Assembly (NCBI GenBank): GCA_016125585.1
Contig: WGLL01000012.1
Coordinates: 62,001-126,000 of the forward strand
Length of the DNA: 64,000 nt
Direction of reading: 5' to 3'
Source of the DNA: Caulobacter sp.
GTDB taxonomy: Bacteria; Pseudomonadota; Alphaproteobacteria; Caulobacterales; Caulobacteraceae
Under the pieces are notes generated by a model, which worked only from the letters and a program-made list of their open reading frames with translations, made no database searches and was not told where the DNA came from. Of the stretch, positions 42,661 through 51,198 are shown one piece after another; position 1 is the stretch's first letter, and the number at the start of each line of letters is the position of its first letter. A program made the position numbers and the translations under genes.

Positions 42661-43617
42661 ATGGACACCACCCTCCCCAAGCCGCCCCTCAAGGTTCTGC
42701 TCGCCAGTCCGCGCGGCTTCTGCGCCGGGGTCGACCGGGCCATCCAGATCGTCGAGAAGGCGATCGAGAAATACGGCGCCCCGGTCTATGTGCGGCACGA
42801 GATCGTCCACAACCGCTTTGTCGTCGATCACCTCAAGGCCATCGGCGCGGTCTTCGTCGAGGAGGTCAGCGAGGCGCCGGTCGACCGGCCGATCATCTTC
42901 TCGGCCCATGGGGTGCCCAAGAGCGTGCCGGCCGAGGCCCGCGATCGCCAGATGCTCTATCTGGACGCCACCTGCCCCCTGGTCTCCAAGGTCCATGTCG
43001 AGGCCCAGCGCCACTTCAAGGCCGGCAAGGAAATTGTCCTGATCGGCCACAAGGGCCACCCCGAGGTCGTCGGCACCATGGGCCAGCTGCCCGAAGGCGC
43101 GGTCAAGCTGATCGAGTCCGTCGAGGACGCCGAGGCCTTCCAGCCGGTCAATCCGCTCAACACCGCCTTCGTCACCCAGACCACCCTGTCGGTCGACGAC
43201 ACCGCCGACATCGTCGCCACCCTGCAGCGCCGCTTCCCGGGCATCGCCACGCCCCACAAGGAAGACATCTGCTACGCCACCACCAACCGTCAGGACGCGG
43301 TCAAGGCCATCGCCGAGGGCTGCGACCTGCTGCTGGTCATCGGTTCGGCCAACAGCTCCAATTCGGTCCGCCTGGTCGAGGTCGGCCTGAAGGGCGGGGT
43401 CGCCAACGCCTATCTGATCGACAAGGCCGAGGACCTGCAGGACGAATGGCTGGACGGCGTGGGTTGCGTCGGCCTGACCGCAGGGGCATCGGCGCCTGAA
43501 CTGCTCGTCCAGGGCCTGATCGACCGCCTCGCGACGCGCTTCGACCTGACCGTCGAGGAAGTCGCCCCGACCCGCGAAACGGTCCGCTTCAAGCTGCCCC
43601 GGGTTCTGGCCGACTGA
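42661..43617 (+). CDS. ispH: 4-hydroxy-3-methylbut-2-enyl diphosphate reductase
   Basis: A 318-residue [4Fe-4S] enzyme for the last step of the MEP isoprenoid pathway, making IPP and DMAPP. The three cluster cysteines are present: C21 in PRGFCAGV, C105 in LDATCPLV and C204 in [26 protein letters not shown] and [10 protein letters not shown] complete the active site. The gene commonly precedes thrB and rnhA in Alphaproteobacteria; here a toxin-antitoxin pair on the opposite strand separates them. Confidence 0.97.
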   Translation: MDTTLPKPPLKVLLASPRGFCAGVDRAIQIVEKAIEKYGAPVYVRHEIVHNRFVVDHLKAIGAVFVEEVSEAPVDRPIIFSAHGVPKSVPAEARDRQMLYLDATCPLVSKVHVEAQRHFKAGKEIVLIGHKGHPEVVGTMGQLPEGAVKLIESVEDAEAFQPVNPLNTAFVTQTTLSVDDTADIVATLQRRFPGIATPHKEDICYATTNRQDAVKAIAEGCDLLLVIGSANSSNSVRLVEVGLKGGVANAYLIDKAEDLQDEWLDGVGCVGLTAGASAPELLVQGLIDRLATRFDLTVEEVAPTRETVRFKLPRVLAD

Positions 43618-43621
43618 GGCG

Positions 43622-44017
43622 TCAGGCGGGGATCATTCGCCCCCTGATCCATTCACTCAGGACACCCTCATCAAGGTCACCCGCTGCAAGCGTGAAGATG
43701 ACCCGCGCGGCCTCGGCCTGATCGGCCGCCAGACGCAGTCCATTCAGCCGCAGGAAGAGCGCCATCGCCTGGAAAGCGGCCCGCTTGTTGCCGTCATTGA
43801 AGGGATGGTTTGCGCTGACGGCGATCGCATAGGCGCCGGCCAGCCGTGCAAGATCGCCCTCATCCTCATAGAGGTATCGGTTTTTGGGTCGCTGAAGCGC
43901 GGACTCCAACAGGCCGGGATCGCGCAGGCCATCGACGCCTCCGTGCAGAAAGATGCTTCGCGCTTGCAGTACGATCAGAGCCTGAGGCTCCACCCAGACC
44001 GGCTCCGTCCTGGTCAT
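43622..44017 (-). CDS. doc: Doc-type toxin (Fic/Doc family)
   Basis: A 131-residue Fic-fold protein with the Doc motif HPFNDGNKRAA starting at H71. Doc enzymes phosphorylate EF-Tu and stop translation. The short length, N-terminal EPQALIVLQARSIFLHGG and GLLESAL segments are typical of the death-on-curing group. Its ATG directly abuts the antitoxin stop (44018), so the two are co-translated. Compared with neighbours it has more A/T at third positions, suggesting acquisition. It converges on ispH with four bases between stops. Confidence 0.93.
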   Translation of the reverse strand: MTRTEPVWVEPQALIVLQARSIFLHGGVDGLRDPGLLESALQRPKNRYLYEDEGDLARLAGAYAIAVSANHPFNDGNKRAAFQAMALFLRLNGLRLAADQAEAARVIFTLAAGDLDEGVLSEWIRGRMIPA

Positions 44018-44245
44018 CTATTTCGCAAGGGCGCGGAAAGTGTCCCGGAACTCGTCCATGATCTCTTCGCCCAGCGCGATCTGACGAGCGACCTCGGGAT
44101 TGTATGGACCGATCCGCATGGCCCCATCCGGCCCGTCCGTCAGATAGACGACGTCGCCCTTGTCAACGCCGAGTTTGATCAGGGCTTCCTTGGGCAGCAC
44201 CACGCCGACCGAGTTCCCGACCTGGGTAAGTTTCAACGCGATCAT
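44018..44245 (-). CDS. AbrB/SpoVT-type antitoxin
   Basis: A 75-residue protein with a swapped-hairpin AbrB DNA-binding domain (KLTQVGNSVGVVLPKEALIKLGVDKGDVVYL) and a C-terminal helix (EEIMDEFRDTFRALAK) that should bind and cover Doc. GGAGG lies 6 bases before the ATG. The promoter upstream carries a palindrome suited to autorepression by the antitoxin or the complex. Confidence 0.92.
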   Translation of the reverse strand: MIALKLTQVGNSVGVVLPKEALIKLGVDKGDVVYLTDGPDGAMRIGPYNPEVARQIALGEEIMDEFRDTFRALAK

Positions 44246-44266
44246 GAAGCGCCTCCGGGTGCTGCA

Positions 44267-44287
44267 AATGTACTTACATTGATTATA
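44267..44287 (-). promoter_or_regulatory. Toxin-antitoxin promoter and operator
   Basis: On the minus strand TATAAT (44287-44282) is a perfect -10, followed downstream by the palindrome AATGTA-AG-TACATT (44280-44267), which covers the expected transcription start. The 6-bp arms are perfect. A -35 match is poor. AbrB-type antitoxin binding here would block transcription. Confidence 0.65.
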
Positions 44288-44337
44288 ACGCCTCCGCCAC
44301 TCTTGACCCGGCGCGGCGGCTCGCCCATCCCGGCGAC

Positions 44338-45297
44338 ATGGCGGTCTATACGGATATCAGCGACGACGATCTTGCCGGCTTTCTGGCCGGATACGATCTG
44401 GGCGAGGCCCTCAGCTTCAAGGGCATCGCCGAGGGCGTCGAGAACTCCAACTACCTGCTGGAGACGACCGCGGGGCGCTATATCCTGACCCTCTACGAGA
44501 AGCGGGTGCGCCCGGAGGACCTGCCTTATTTCCTCGGGCTGATGGGCTGGCTGGCCGACGCCGGCTTCCCGTCCGCCCGGCCCATCCCCGATCGCGCCGG
44601 CGCCGTGCTCCAGACCCTGTGCGGACGCCCCGCCGCCCTGACCCAGTTCATGTCCGGTCTCTCGGCCCGCCGCCCGGGAATCAGCCAGTGCCGCGAGGCC
44701 GGGGCGGGCCTGGCCTGGCTGCATGAGGCGGGGGCCGGCTTTGCGCTGCAGCGGGCCAATGATCTGGGACAGGCCGACTGGCGCAAGGTGTTCACGGGCC
44801 TGGAAGCCGCCGCCGAGGGGCTGAAGCCCGGCCTGGCCGCCGTGATCAGCGCCGACCTCGATCACCTGGAGGCGAGCTGGCCCTCGGGCCTGCCGACGGG
44901 GGCCATCCACGCCGACTTCTTCCCGGACAATGTCTTCTTCCGCGAGGGCCGGTTCGCCGCCGCCATCGACTTCTACTTCGCCTGCAACGACAGCTTCGCC
45001 TACGACCTCGCCGTCACCCTGAACGCCTGGTGCTTCGAGGCGGGGGGCGACTTCAACGTCACGGCCGGCAAGGCCCTGCTGGCCGGCTATGAGTCCCGGC
45101 GCCCCCTGAGCCCGGCCGAGCGGGCCGCCCTGCCGGTCCTCGCCCACGGCGCCGCCATGCGCTTCTTCCTGACCCGCCTGGCCGACTGGGGCGCAACCCC
45201 GGCAGGCGCTCTGGTGAAGCCGAAAGACCCCCTCGAATACGAGCGCAAGCTGGCCGTCCATCGCGCCGGCCTGTCCATCCTGACGGACCCTGCATGA
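44338..45297 (+). CDS. thrB: Homoserine kinase (choline-kinase-like type)
   Basis: A 319-residue kinase of the APH/choline kinase fold, the ThrB form used by many Alphaproteobacteria to phosphorylate homoserine in threonine synthesis. Motifs: [22 protein letters not shown] (nucleotide-binding), catalytic loop [13 protein letters not shown] and metal loop [10 protein letters not shown]. Its stop overlaps the rnhA start in ATGA, as expected for the ispH-thrB-rnhA order. Confidence 0.95.
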   Translation: MAVYTDISDDDLAGFLAGYDLGEALSFKGIAEGVENSNYLLETTAGRYILTLYEKRVRPEDLPYFLGLMGWLADAGFPSARPIPDRAGAVLQTLCGRPAALTQFMSGLSARRPGISQCREAGAGLAWLHEAGAGFALQRANDLGQADWRKVFTGLEAAAEGLKPGLAAVISADLDHLEASWPSGLPTGAIHADFFPDNVFFREGRFAAAIDFYFACNDSFAYDLAVTLNAWCFEAGGDFNVTAGKALLAGYESRRPLSPAERAALPVLAHGAAMRFFLTRLADWGATPAGALVKPKDPLEYERKLAVHRAGLSILTDPA

Positions 45298-45740
45298 CCC
45301 CCAAGGTGTTGATCTATACCGACGGCGCCTGTCGCGGGAATCCGGGCCCGGGCGGCTGGGGCGCGATCCTCATGGCCGGCAAGAACGTCAAGGAGCTGAA
45401 GGGCGGGGAGCCGGCGACGACCAACAACCGCATGGAGTTGATGGCGGCGATCCAGGCCCTGGAGACGCTGAACAAGCCCTGCCAGGTCGAGCTGCACACC
45501 GACAGCCAGTATGTCCAGCGCGGCGTCAGCGAGTGGCTGCACCTGTGGAAGGCCCGCAACTGGCGGACCATGACCAAGGGCGCGGTCAAGAACGAGGACC
45601 TCTGGCGCCGCCTCGATGCGGCCCGGGCCCGCCACGAGGTGGACTGGCGCTGGGTCAAGGGTCACGCAGGCCACGAATGGAACGAGCGGGCCGACGAACT
45701 GGCCCGGCAGGGGATGCTGGAAACGCTCGGCGAGGCCTGA
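45294..45740 (+). CDS. rnhA: Ribonuclease HI
   Basis: A 148-residue RNase H that cuts RNA in RNA-DNA hybrids. The four acidic catalytic residues are present: D10 ([11 protein letters not shown]), E48 (NNRMEL), D70 (HTDSQYV) and D134 (NERADELA), plus the H-loop [10 protein letters not shown]. Length normal. Translationally coupled to thrB. Confidence 0.97.
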   Translation: MTPKVLIYTDGACRGNPGPGGWGAILMAGKNVKELKGGEPATTNNRMELMAAIQALETLNKPCQVELHTDSQYVQRGVSEWLHLWKARNWRTMTKGAVKNEDLWRRLDAARARHEVDWRWVKGHAGHEWNERADELARQGMLETLGEA

Positions 45741-45818
45741 GGCGGTTCCACCGCCATGGTCCGCCGGAACCGATAGCGGTACGGCCCGCTTACTTCTGGA
45801 CAGCAGAAGGAGAGCCGA

Positions 45819-46142
45819 ATGCCCCATCAGAATGTCGAGGCCGGCAAGGCCACCGCCCAGAACGCCGCCACCGACCCGATCCAGCCCAACGATCAGGCGC
45901 GCGAGCAGCACGCCTCCGTCCGGCCAGAGCCGAAGACCTATGCGGCCGAGGATGTGAAGGATTCGACCCTGGCGCCGCCGGCCGCGGGAGAGGTGGCCGA
46001 CTACATGGACGAGGGCGACGCCGTTGACGGCGAGCTGCAGTCCGGCGCCACCCGAACCAACATCCCGGCCCACAGCCGCAACGACGACCATCACGGCGAC
46101 AAGACCGACGCCGCCATCAAGCGGCAGATCAAGGGCGGTTAG
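45819..46142 (+). CDS. Small hydrophilic protein of unknown function
   Basis: A 107-residue protein without hydrophobic segments, cysteines or recognised domain, very rich in Ala, Asp, Glu, Gln and His, with HNP-type disorder-like composition (PHQNVEAGKATAQNAA, NIPAHSRNDDHHGDK). Translation is supported by AGGAG about 7 bases before the ATG and by codon use like the neighbours. It may be an intrinsically disordered stress protein; nothing more can be said. Confidence 0.65.
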   Translation: MPHQNVEAGKATAQNAATDPIQPNDQAREQHASVRPEPKTYAAEDVKDSTLAPPAAGEVADYMDEGDAVDGELQSGATRTNIPAHSRNDDHHGDKTDAAIKRQIKGG

Positions 46143-46229
46143 AGCCGCGCCCCCCGGTATTGACCCGCGCCCGGCGACGCTGGCCGGCGATCGATATCCA
46201 GGCAGGACAAGCCGAGCCCCCGGACCGAA

Positions 46230-47303
46230 ATGAGTGATAGTCCAGACTCCGCCGGCTCAAAGCCTTCTGGCGACGAAGCGCGGTTCATCCGGCGCATGCT
46301 GATGGTCGTCGGCCTGCTCGTCCTGCTGGCCCTGCTGTTCAAATTGACGACGGTTCTCCTGCTGGCCTTCGCTGCGGTGATCATCGCCGTTCTGGTCCGC
46401 AGTCTGGCGGATCCCATCAGGACCGTCACCCGGCTTCCAACCGGCGTCAGTATCGGGCTGGCGGCGATCGCCATCCTGGCCGCCCTGAGTGGCGCGGGCT
46501 GGCTGTTCGGCTCGACGATCGCGGCGCAGGTCGACGCCATCGCCAATCGGCTGCCGGGCTCCCTGGGCGAGCTGAAGGCGCTGATCAGGACTCTTCCCTT
46601 CGGCGGCGAGATCGCCGACCAGCTGAACGGTGGCGGCTCCCTGCCCGATCTTCGCGGCATGGTCGGCCAGGTCGGCGGCTATGTGATGGCGGTGATCGGC
46701 GCCGGCGCCAATCTGTTGCTGGTGGTGTTCGCCGGCCTGTTCTTCGCCGCCGGGCCTGAACGGATCAGGGACGGTCTGCTGAAGCTGGTTCCCCAGCCCT
46801 CCCGCGAGGCCTTTCGCGAGGCGGCGAATGAAAGCGCCCGGGCGCTGCGACTGTGGCTGCTGGGAACCCTGGCCGACATGGTGGTGGTCGGGGTGCTGAC
46901 CGGCATAGGCACGGCGCTGATCGGACTGCCATCACCGGCCGCCCTGGGTCTGTTCGCCGGGCTGGCGGCCTTTGTTCCGATCGTGGGACCGATCGTATCA
47001 GTGGTCCCGGCGGTGCTGCTGGCGCTCGAACAGGGGCCGGAAATGATCCTCTGGACCGTGGTCGTCTATCTCGTCGTCCAGCAGATCGAGAGCAATCTCT
47101 TCTATCCCTTCATCCAGAAGCGGGCGGTCGGTCTCCCCCCTGTCCTCACCCTGTTCGGCGTGCTGGCCCTGGGCACGCTGCTGGGACCGTTGGGCGTTCT
47201 CTTCGCGACGCCGCTGCTGGTCGTCGCCCTGGTCTGGATCAAGCTGCTCTACCTGCGAAACACTTTGGGAGAGGACATCCGGCTGCCGGGACGGGACGGA
47301 TAG
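46230..47303 (+). CDS. AI-2E family transporter (PerM/TqsA-like)
   Basis: A 357-residue inner-membrane protein of the AI-2E transporter family. After a polar N-terminus (about 25 residues) come paired hydrophobic spans, a soluble region (about residues 105-155) and the conserved PSPAALGLFAGLAAFVPIVGP and VVQQIESNLFYPFIQKRAVGLPPVLTL segments. Members have been linked to AI-2 export or Na+/H+ exchange; the activity here is unknown. It ends at a hairpin between convergent genes. Confidence 0.9.
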   Translation: MSDSPDSAGSKPSGDEARFIRRMLMVVGLLVLLALLFKLTTVLLLAFAAVIIAVLVRSLADPIRTVTRLPTGVSIGLAAIAILAALSGAGWLFGSTIAAQVDAIANRLPGSLGELKALIRTLPFGGEIADQLNGGGSLPDLRGMVGQVGGYVMAVIGAGANLLLVVFAGLFFAAGPERIRDGLLKLVPQPSREAFREAANESARALRLWLLGTLADMVVVGVLTGIGTALIGLPSPAALGLFAGLAAFVPIVGPIVSVVPAVLLALEQGPEMILWTVVVYLVVQQIESNLFYPFIQKRAVGLPPVLTLFGVLALGTLLGPLGVLFATPLLVVALVWIKLLYLRNTLGEDIRLPGRDG

Positions 47304-47304
47304 G

Positions 47305-47331
47305 GCGCGGTTTCCACCGATCAGACCGCGC
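47305..47331. terminator. Hairpin between convergent genes
   Basis: GCGCGGT at 47305-47311 pairs with ACCGCGC at 47325-47331 (7-bp stem, 13-base loop). It lies exactly between the stops of the AI-2E gene and the efflux permease and lacks a T run, so termination is possible but unproven. Confidence 0.4.
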
Positions 47332-47333
47332 TG

Positions 47334-48458
47334 CTAATCCAGTGTGGTGCGGTAGCGGGTCATGGCCAGGGTTGCGACCGCCGCGACAAAGGCGGTCAGG
47401 GCCAGCAGGCTGGGCCAGCTGTGCTCCAGCCCCACGCCCTTGAGCAGGGCGCCGCGGACAATGCGCAGGAAATTGGTGACCGGGATCGCCTCGCCGATCG
47501 CCTGGGCCCAGCCGGGCATCCCCCGGAAGGGGAACATGAACCCCGACAGCAACAACGAGGGCAGCAGGTAGAAGACGCTCATCTGCATGGCCTGCAACTG
47601 GGTCCGGGCCAGGGTGCTGAACAGAAAGCCCAGGCTGAGCGAGCCGATGATGAACAGCACCACCCCGATCGACAGCGCCCCCCAGCCGCCCATGAAGGGC
47701 ACGTCGAACAGCAGCCTGGCCAGGATCAGGATGATCGCCGTCTGGATCACCCCGATGGCGACATAGGGCGCCAGCTTGCCGATCATCACCTCCAGCGGCT
47801 CGACCGGCGTCGACAGCAGGGTCTCCATGGTGCCCCGCTCGCGCTCGCGGGTCAGGGCCAGGGCGGTCATCATCACCAGGGTCATGGTCAGGACGATGCC
47901 CAGCAGGCCCGGCACGATGTTGTAGGCGGTGATGTTCTCAGGGTTATAGCGGCGGTGGACGATGATCTCGAACGGCGCCGAGCCGCCGCGCGCGGCCAGC
48001 GGCCCCTTGAGGTCGTGGCTGAGGGCCTGGGCCGGCAGGCCCGACACCGCCGCCACGGCGCTGCCGACGGCGGTGGGATCGCTGGCGTCGGCCTCGACCA
48101 GCACCTGGGCGTTGTCGCCCCGCACGACCCGGCGCGCGAAGTCCTGGGGAATGGTGATGGCGAACTGGGCGCGTCCCTCCTCGATGGCGGCGTCCAGCTC
48201 GGCTGGAGAGCGGGCCTCGTCGATGAAGCGGAAGTAGTCGGTATTGGCCAGGCTGGCGGCCAGCGAGCGGCTGAAGACGCTGCGGTCCTGGTCGAGCAGG
48301 ACGGCGGGCAGGTGCCTGGGGTCGTTGTTGATCGCGTAGCCGAACAGCAGCAGCTGCACGATCGGCACCGCCAGGATCATGGCGTAGGTCAGCCGGTCAC
48401 GGGTCAGCTGAATGAATTCCTTGATCAGCACCGCGCTGATCCGGCCCCAGGACAGCAT
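47334..48458 (-). CDS. ABC-2 efflux permease (YbhS/YbhR-like)
   Basis: A 374-residue permease: one N-terminal span (LIKEFIQLTRDRLTYAMILAVPIVQLLLFGYAIN), a large extracytoplasmic domain (about residues 45-175), then five spans with RERERGTMETLLSTPVEPLEVMIGKLAPY and LPSLLLSGFMFPFRGMP. This is the long ABC-2 type of drug exporters such as YbhFSR. Only one permease gene is present, so it may work as a homodimer. Its ATG overlaps the ATPase stop by one base (TGATG). Last gene of the TetR-led operon. Confidence 0.93.
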   Translation of the reverse strand: MLSWGRISAVLIKEFIQLTRDRLTYAMILAVPIVQLLLFGYAINNDPRHLPAVLLDQDRSVFSRSLAASLANTDYFRFIDEARSPAELDAAIEEGRAQFAITIPQDFARRVVRGDNAQVLVEADASDPTAVGSAVAAVSGLPAQALSHDLKGPLAARGGSAPFEIIVHRRYNPENITAYNIVPGLLGIVLTMTLVMMTALALTRERERGTMETLLSTPVEPLEVMIGKLAPYVAIGVIQTAIILILARLLFDVPFMGGWGALSIGVVLFIIGSLSLGFLFSTLARTQLQAMQMSVFYLLPSLLLSGFMFPFRGMPGWAQAIGEAIPVTNFLRIVRGALLKGVGLEHSWPSLLALTAFVAAVATLAMTRYRTTLD

Positions 48459-49390
48459 CAGAAATTGTCCTCCGAACGGTTCATCAGATGGATGAAGACA
48501 TCCTCGATGGTCGGGGAGACCTCGGTCCAGGTCAGGCCCTCGCGGCGATAGGGGGCGATGGCCGCCTCGAGGGCGGCGCGGTCGGGGCCGCTGACATGGA
48601 TCGATGAGCCGAACGGCGCGGCCATCTCCACCCCTGGCGCCTTCGCCAGTTCGATCGACAGCCGGTCGGCGCCCAGGCCGTCCTGGTCATAGCCCTCGCC
48701 CCGGAAGGTGACGAGACGGGACTGCTCGATCAGCTGCGCCGTGGTCCCGCGGGCGATCAGACGGCCATAGGCGATATAGGCGATGTCGTGACAGCGCTCG
48801 GCCTCGTCCATGTAGTGGGTCGAGACCATCACCGTCAGGCCGCCGGAGGCCAAGGCGTGGATCTCATCCCAGAACTCCCGGCGGGCCTTGGGGTCAACCC
48901 CGGCGGTGGGTTCATCCAGCAACAGCAGGTCGGGCTCGTGCAGGGTGGCGTTGGCCAGGGCCAGCCGCTGTTTCCACCCCCCCGAAAGGGCGCCAGCGGC
49001 CTGGTCGCGGCGGGAGGTCAGACCCAGCTTTTCCAACGCCTGATCGACCCGCCGCCGCTGGTTGCTCAGGCCATAGACCCGGGCGGTGAACTGCAGGTTC
49101 TCGGCGATGGTCAGGTCCTCATAAAGGGAGAACCGCTGGGTCATGTAGCCGGTGCGGCGCTTGATGGCCCGGGCCTGGCTGCGGATATCGAGGCCCAGGC
49201 AGGTTCCTTCCCCGCTGTCGGGGGTCAGCAGGCCGCAGAGCATGCGCATGGTGGTGGTCTTGCCCGAGCCGTTGGGCCCCAGAAAGCCGGTGACCTTGCC
49301 CGCCTCCACGGTGATGTCGACGTCCCGCACGACATGCTTGTCGCCGAACGACTTGTTGAGGCCATGGACGTCGATGGCGGGGGCGGTCAT
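48458..49390 (-). CDS. ABC efflux ATP-binding protein (YbhF-like, single domain)
   Basis: A 310-residue ATPase: Walker A GPNGSGKTTTMRML, signature LSGGWKQRLALA, Walker [13 protein letters not shown] and the H-loop STHYMDEAERC. It carries the C-terminal extension usual in drug-export ATPases. Unlike E. coli YbhF it has one nucleotide domain. Coupled to the permease by a one-base overlap; separated from the HlyD gene by 88 bases holding a family C type hairpin. Confidence 0.94.
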   Translation of the reverse strand: MTAPAIDVHGLNKSFGDKHVVRDVDITVEAGKVTGFLGPNGSGKTTTMRMLCGLLTPDSGEGTCLGLDIRSQARAIKRRTGYMTQRFSLYEDLTIAENLQFTARVYGLSNQRRRVDQALEKLGLTSRRDQAAGALSGGWKQRLALANATLHEPDLLLLDEPTAGVDPKARREFWDEIHALASGGLTVMVSTHYMDEAERCHDIAYIAYGRLIARGTTAQLIEQSRLVTFRGEGYDQDGLGADRLSIELAKAPGVEMAAPFGSSIHVSGPDRAALEAAIAPYRREGLTWTEVSPTIEDVFIHLMNRSEDNF

Positions 49391-49429
49391 CGGATGCTGC
49401 CCGACCGCCCGGCCATGTCCCTAAAGACC

Positions 49430-49458
49430 GTCATCCTGGGCACAAGGCCCAGGATGAC
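49430..49458. repeat. Perfect palindrome (family C type) inside the efflux operon
   Basis: GTCATCCTGGGC-ACAA-GGCCCAGGATGAC forms a hairpin of about 12 bp with a small loop. It sits between the HlyD stop and the ATPase start, within the operon, with no T run on either strand. Confidence 0.8.
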
Positions 49459-49478
49459 GAGGATCGGAGTGTCGCCCC

Positions 49479-50456
49479 TCACTTTCCGTCTCCCAGCCTC
49501 GCCACGTCCACCGGCTGTCCGGGGGCGAGGTCGCGGGGCGCGTCGGGCGTCGCCTCGACCAGGAACACCAGCCGCTCCCGATTGCCCCGGCTGTAGATCA
49601 CCGGCGGGGTGAATTCCGGGCGCGGGCTGACATAGGTCACCTTCGCCGCGCCGCCCTTGCAGCCGTCGCAGGCGAACCGCACCCGGGTTCCGGGGCGGTA
49701 GCGCGGCAGGTCGGTCTCGGGAACGAAGAACCTCAGCTTGATGCGGTCGTCGGGCAGCAGGGCGACCACCGGGCTGTTGGCGACGGCCCATTCGCCGGGG
49801 CGATAGAAGACATCCTCGATCCGTCCCGCCGCCGGCGCTGTCGGCGACAGCTGGGCGGCGCGCGCGTCCGCCTCGGTCATGCCGGCCCGGGCCTGGTCGG
49901 CCTGGGCCTCGGCCGCCCTGGCCTGATCGGTCCGGGCGCCCAGTTCGGCGACGTCCAACCGTTTGACGCTCTCGCGGTACTGCGCCCGCGCCGTCTCGAG
50001 GGTGGCCCGCGCCTGGTCCAGCCGGGCCGGGGCGTAGATTCCCCTGTCGGCCAGGGCCTTCACCCGCCGGAAGTCGGCCTCGGCCTGATCCAGCTGGGCC
50101 CGGGCGCTACGCCGCTGGGCCTCGATCACCGCCAGTTCGGCCGGCCGCTGACCCTTCAGGGCGTCGGCCGCCCTGTCCTCGGCGGCGCGGGCGGCGGCGG
50201 CGGCCTGGGCCGTCTGGGCCCGCACCACATCCGGATTGATCTGGAACAGGGGTTGGCCGGCCTCGACCCGCTGGCCGCGCTCGACCGTCAGCCCGGTCAG
50301 CGCCCCCGACTGGGCGGCGGCGAAATACAGGGTCTCGCCCTCCACATAGCCGGTCAGGGGCGGCGTGTCGGCCCGGGGCCAGAAGACCCAGGCGGCGACG
50401 CCGGCCAGGACGACCACGGCGAGAGCGATGATTGCGGGCAGGGGCGGGCGCTTCAT
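49479..50456 (-). CDS. HlyD-family periplasmic adaptor
   Basis: A 325-residue membrane-fusion protein: N-terminal anchor (residues 8-27, AIIALAVVVLAGVAAWVFW), lipoyl half-motifs (GALTGLTVERGQRVEAGQPLFQI), a long Ala/Arg/Gln-rich coiled coil (about residues 75-200) and a beta-barrel (DVFYRPGEWAVANSPVVALLP). An unusual CDGC pair sits near residue 260, also seen in YbhG-like proteins. It links the inner-membrane pump to an outer-membrane channel. The ATG at 50456 overlaps the TetR stop in ATGA. Confidence 0.92.
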   Translation of the reverse strand: MKRPPLPAIIALAVVVLAGVAAWVFWPRADTPPLTGYVEGETLYFAAAQSGALTGLTVERGQRVEAGQPLFQINPDVVRAQTAQAAAAARAAEDRAADALKGQRPAELAVIEAQRRSARAQLDQAEADFRRVKALADRGIYAPARLDQARATLETARAQYRESVKRLDVAELGARTDQARAAEAQADQARAGMTEADARAAQLSPTAPAAGRIEDVFYRPGEWAVANSPVVALLPDDRIKLRFFVPETDLPRYRPGTRVRFACDGCKGGAAKVTYVSPRPEFTPPVIYSRGNRERLVFLVEATPDAPRDLAPGQPVDVARLGDGK

Positions 50457-51091
50457 GAGGACCTCGCGGGGGTGAGCAGGCCGGCCTGGAGCACGGCCAG
50501 ATGCTGGGCCGCCAGGGTCTCCAGCGGCAGGGCGGGGGCGCCGATCGGCACGAAGGTCTCGCGCCACAGCAGGGCCATCAGGAAGGGCGAGACGATCTGC
50601 ACCGAGAACAGCCTCGGGTCGCCGGCGCGGACCTCGCCGCGCGCCTGGGCCTGGGCGATCTGGCCGCTCATCAGGGCGATCATCGGGGCCACCAGCTCAT
50701 CGTGCCAGTAGCGGGCCAGCTCGGGGAAGTTCCGGCCCTCGCTGATGACCATCTTGCCGATAGCGGCGACCGGCGAGTTGGACAGGATCTGGGCCATGGT
50801 CGGCAGCAACAGCGCTAGCAGAGCCCCGAACGGCCCCGGGAAGGCCTCGATCCGCGACCGGATGGCGGCGACGTTGGGGGCGACGGCGGTCTTCACCACC
50901 GCATGGAAGATGTCTTCCTTGGTCTCGTAATAGAGGTAGAGGGCCCCCTTGGAGAGGCCGGCGCGGCGGGCGATCTCGTCCAGTTTCGCCGCGGCGAAGC
51001 CCTTTTCCGAAAACACCGCCAGGGCGGCCTCGACGATCTCGCCAGGGCGGTCTTCCTTGCGGCGCTGGAATTTGGGCGGGCCAGGTTGCAT
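50453..51091 (-). CDS. TetR family repressor of the efflux operon
   Basis: A 212-residue regulator with an N-terminal HTH (EIARRAGLSKGALYLYYETKEDIF, about residues 39-62) and a C-terminal ligand domain (VISEGRNFPELARYWHDELVAPM). It is the first gene of the operon with HlyD, ATPase and permease and should repress it by binding the palindrome just upstream, with release on binding a toxic ligand. Overlap with HlyD by four bases shows co-translation. Confidence 0.95.
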   Translation of the reverse strand: MQPGPPKFQRRKEDRPGEIVEAALAVFSEKGFAAAKLDEIARRAGLSKGALYLYYETKEDIFHAVVKTAVAPNVAAIRSRIEAFPGPFGALLALLLPTMAQILSNSPVAAIGKMVISEGRNFPELARYWHDELVAPMIALMSGQIAQAQARGEVRAGDPRLFSVQIVSPFLMALLWRETFVPIGAPALPLETLAAQHLAVLQAGLLTPARSS

Positions 51092-51099
51092 GGCGCGCC

Positions 51100-51128
51100 T
51101 TAATAACTGACTGGTCAGTTAGTTGCAA
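51100..51128 (-). promoter_or_regulatory. Promoter and TetR operator of the efflux operon
   Basis: On the minus strand TTGCAA (51128-51123) and TTATTA (51105-51100) are 17 bases apart. The palindrome TAACTGACTGGTCAGTTA (51103-51120, 8-bp arms, 2-base centre) fills the spacer. The expected start of transcription lies within a few bases of the tetR ATG, so the mRNA should be nearly leaderless. Confidence 0.75.
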
Positions 51129-51198
51129 GAGGGACGAAAGGGCGGAATGGGCGGCCGGGCCCGCCTCCTCCGCTTAGCCGTCACCCCATGGCCGGACC

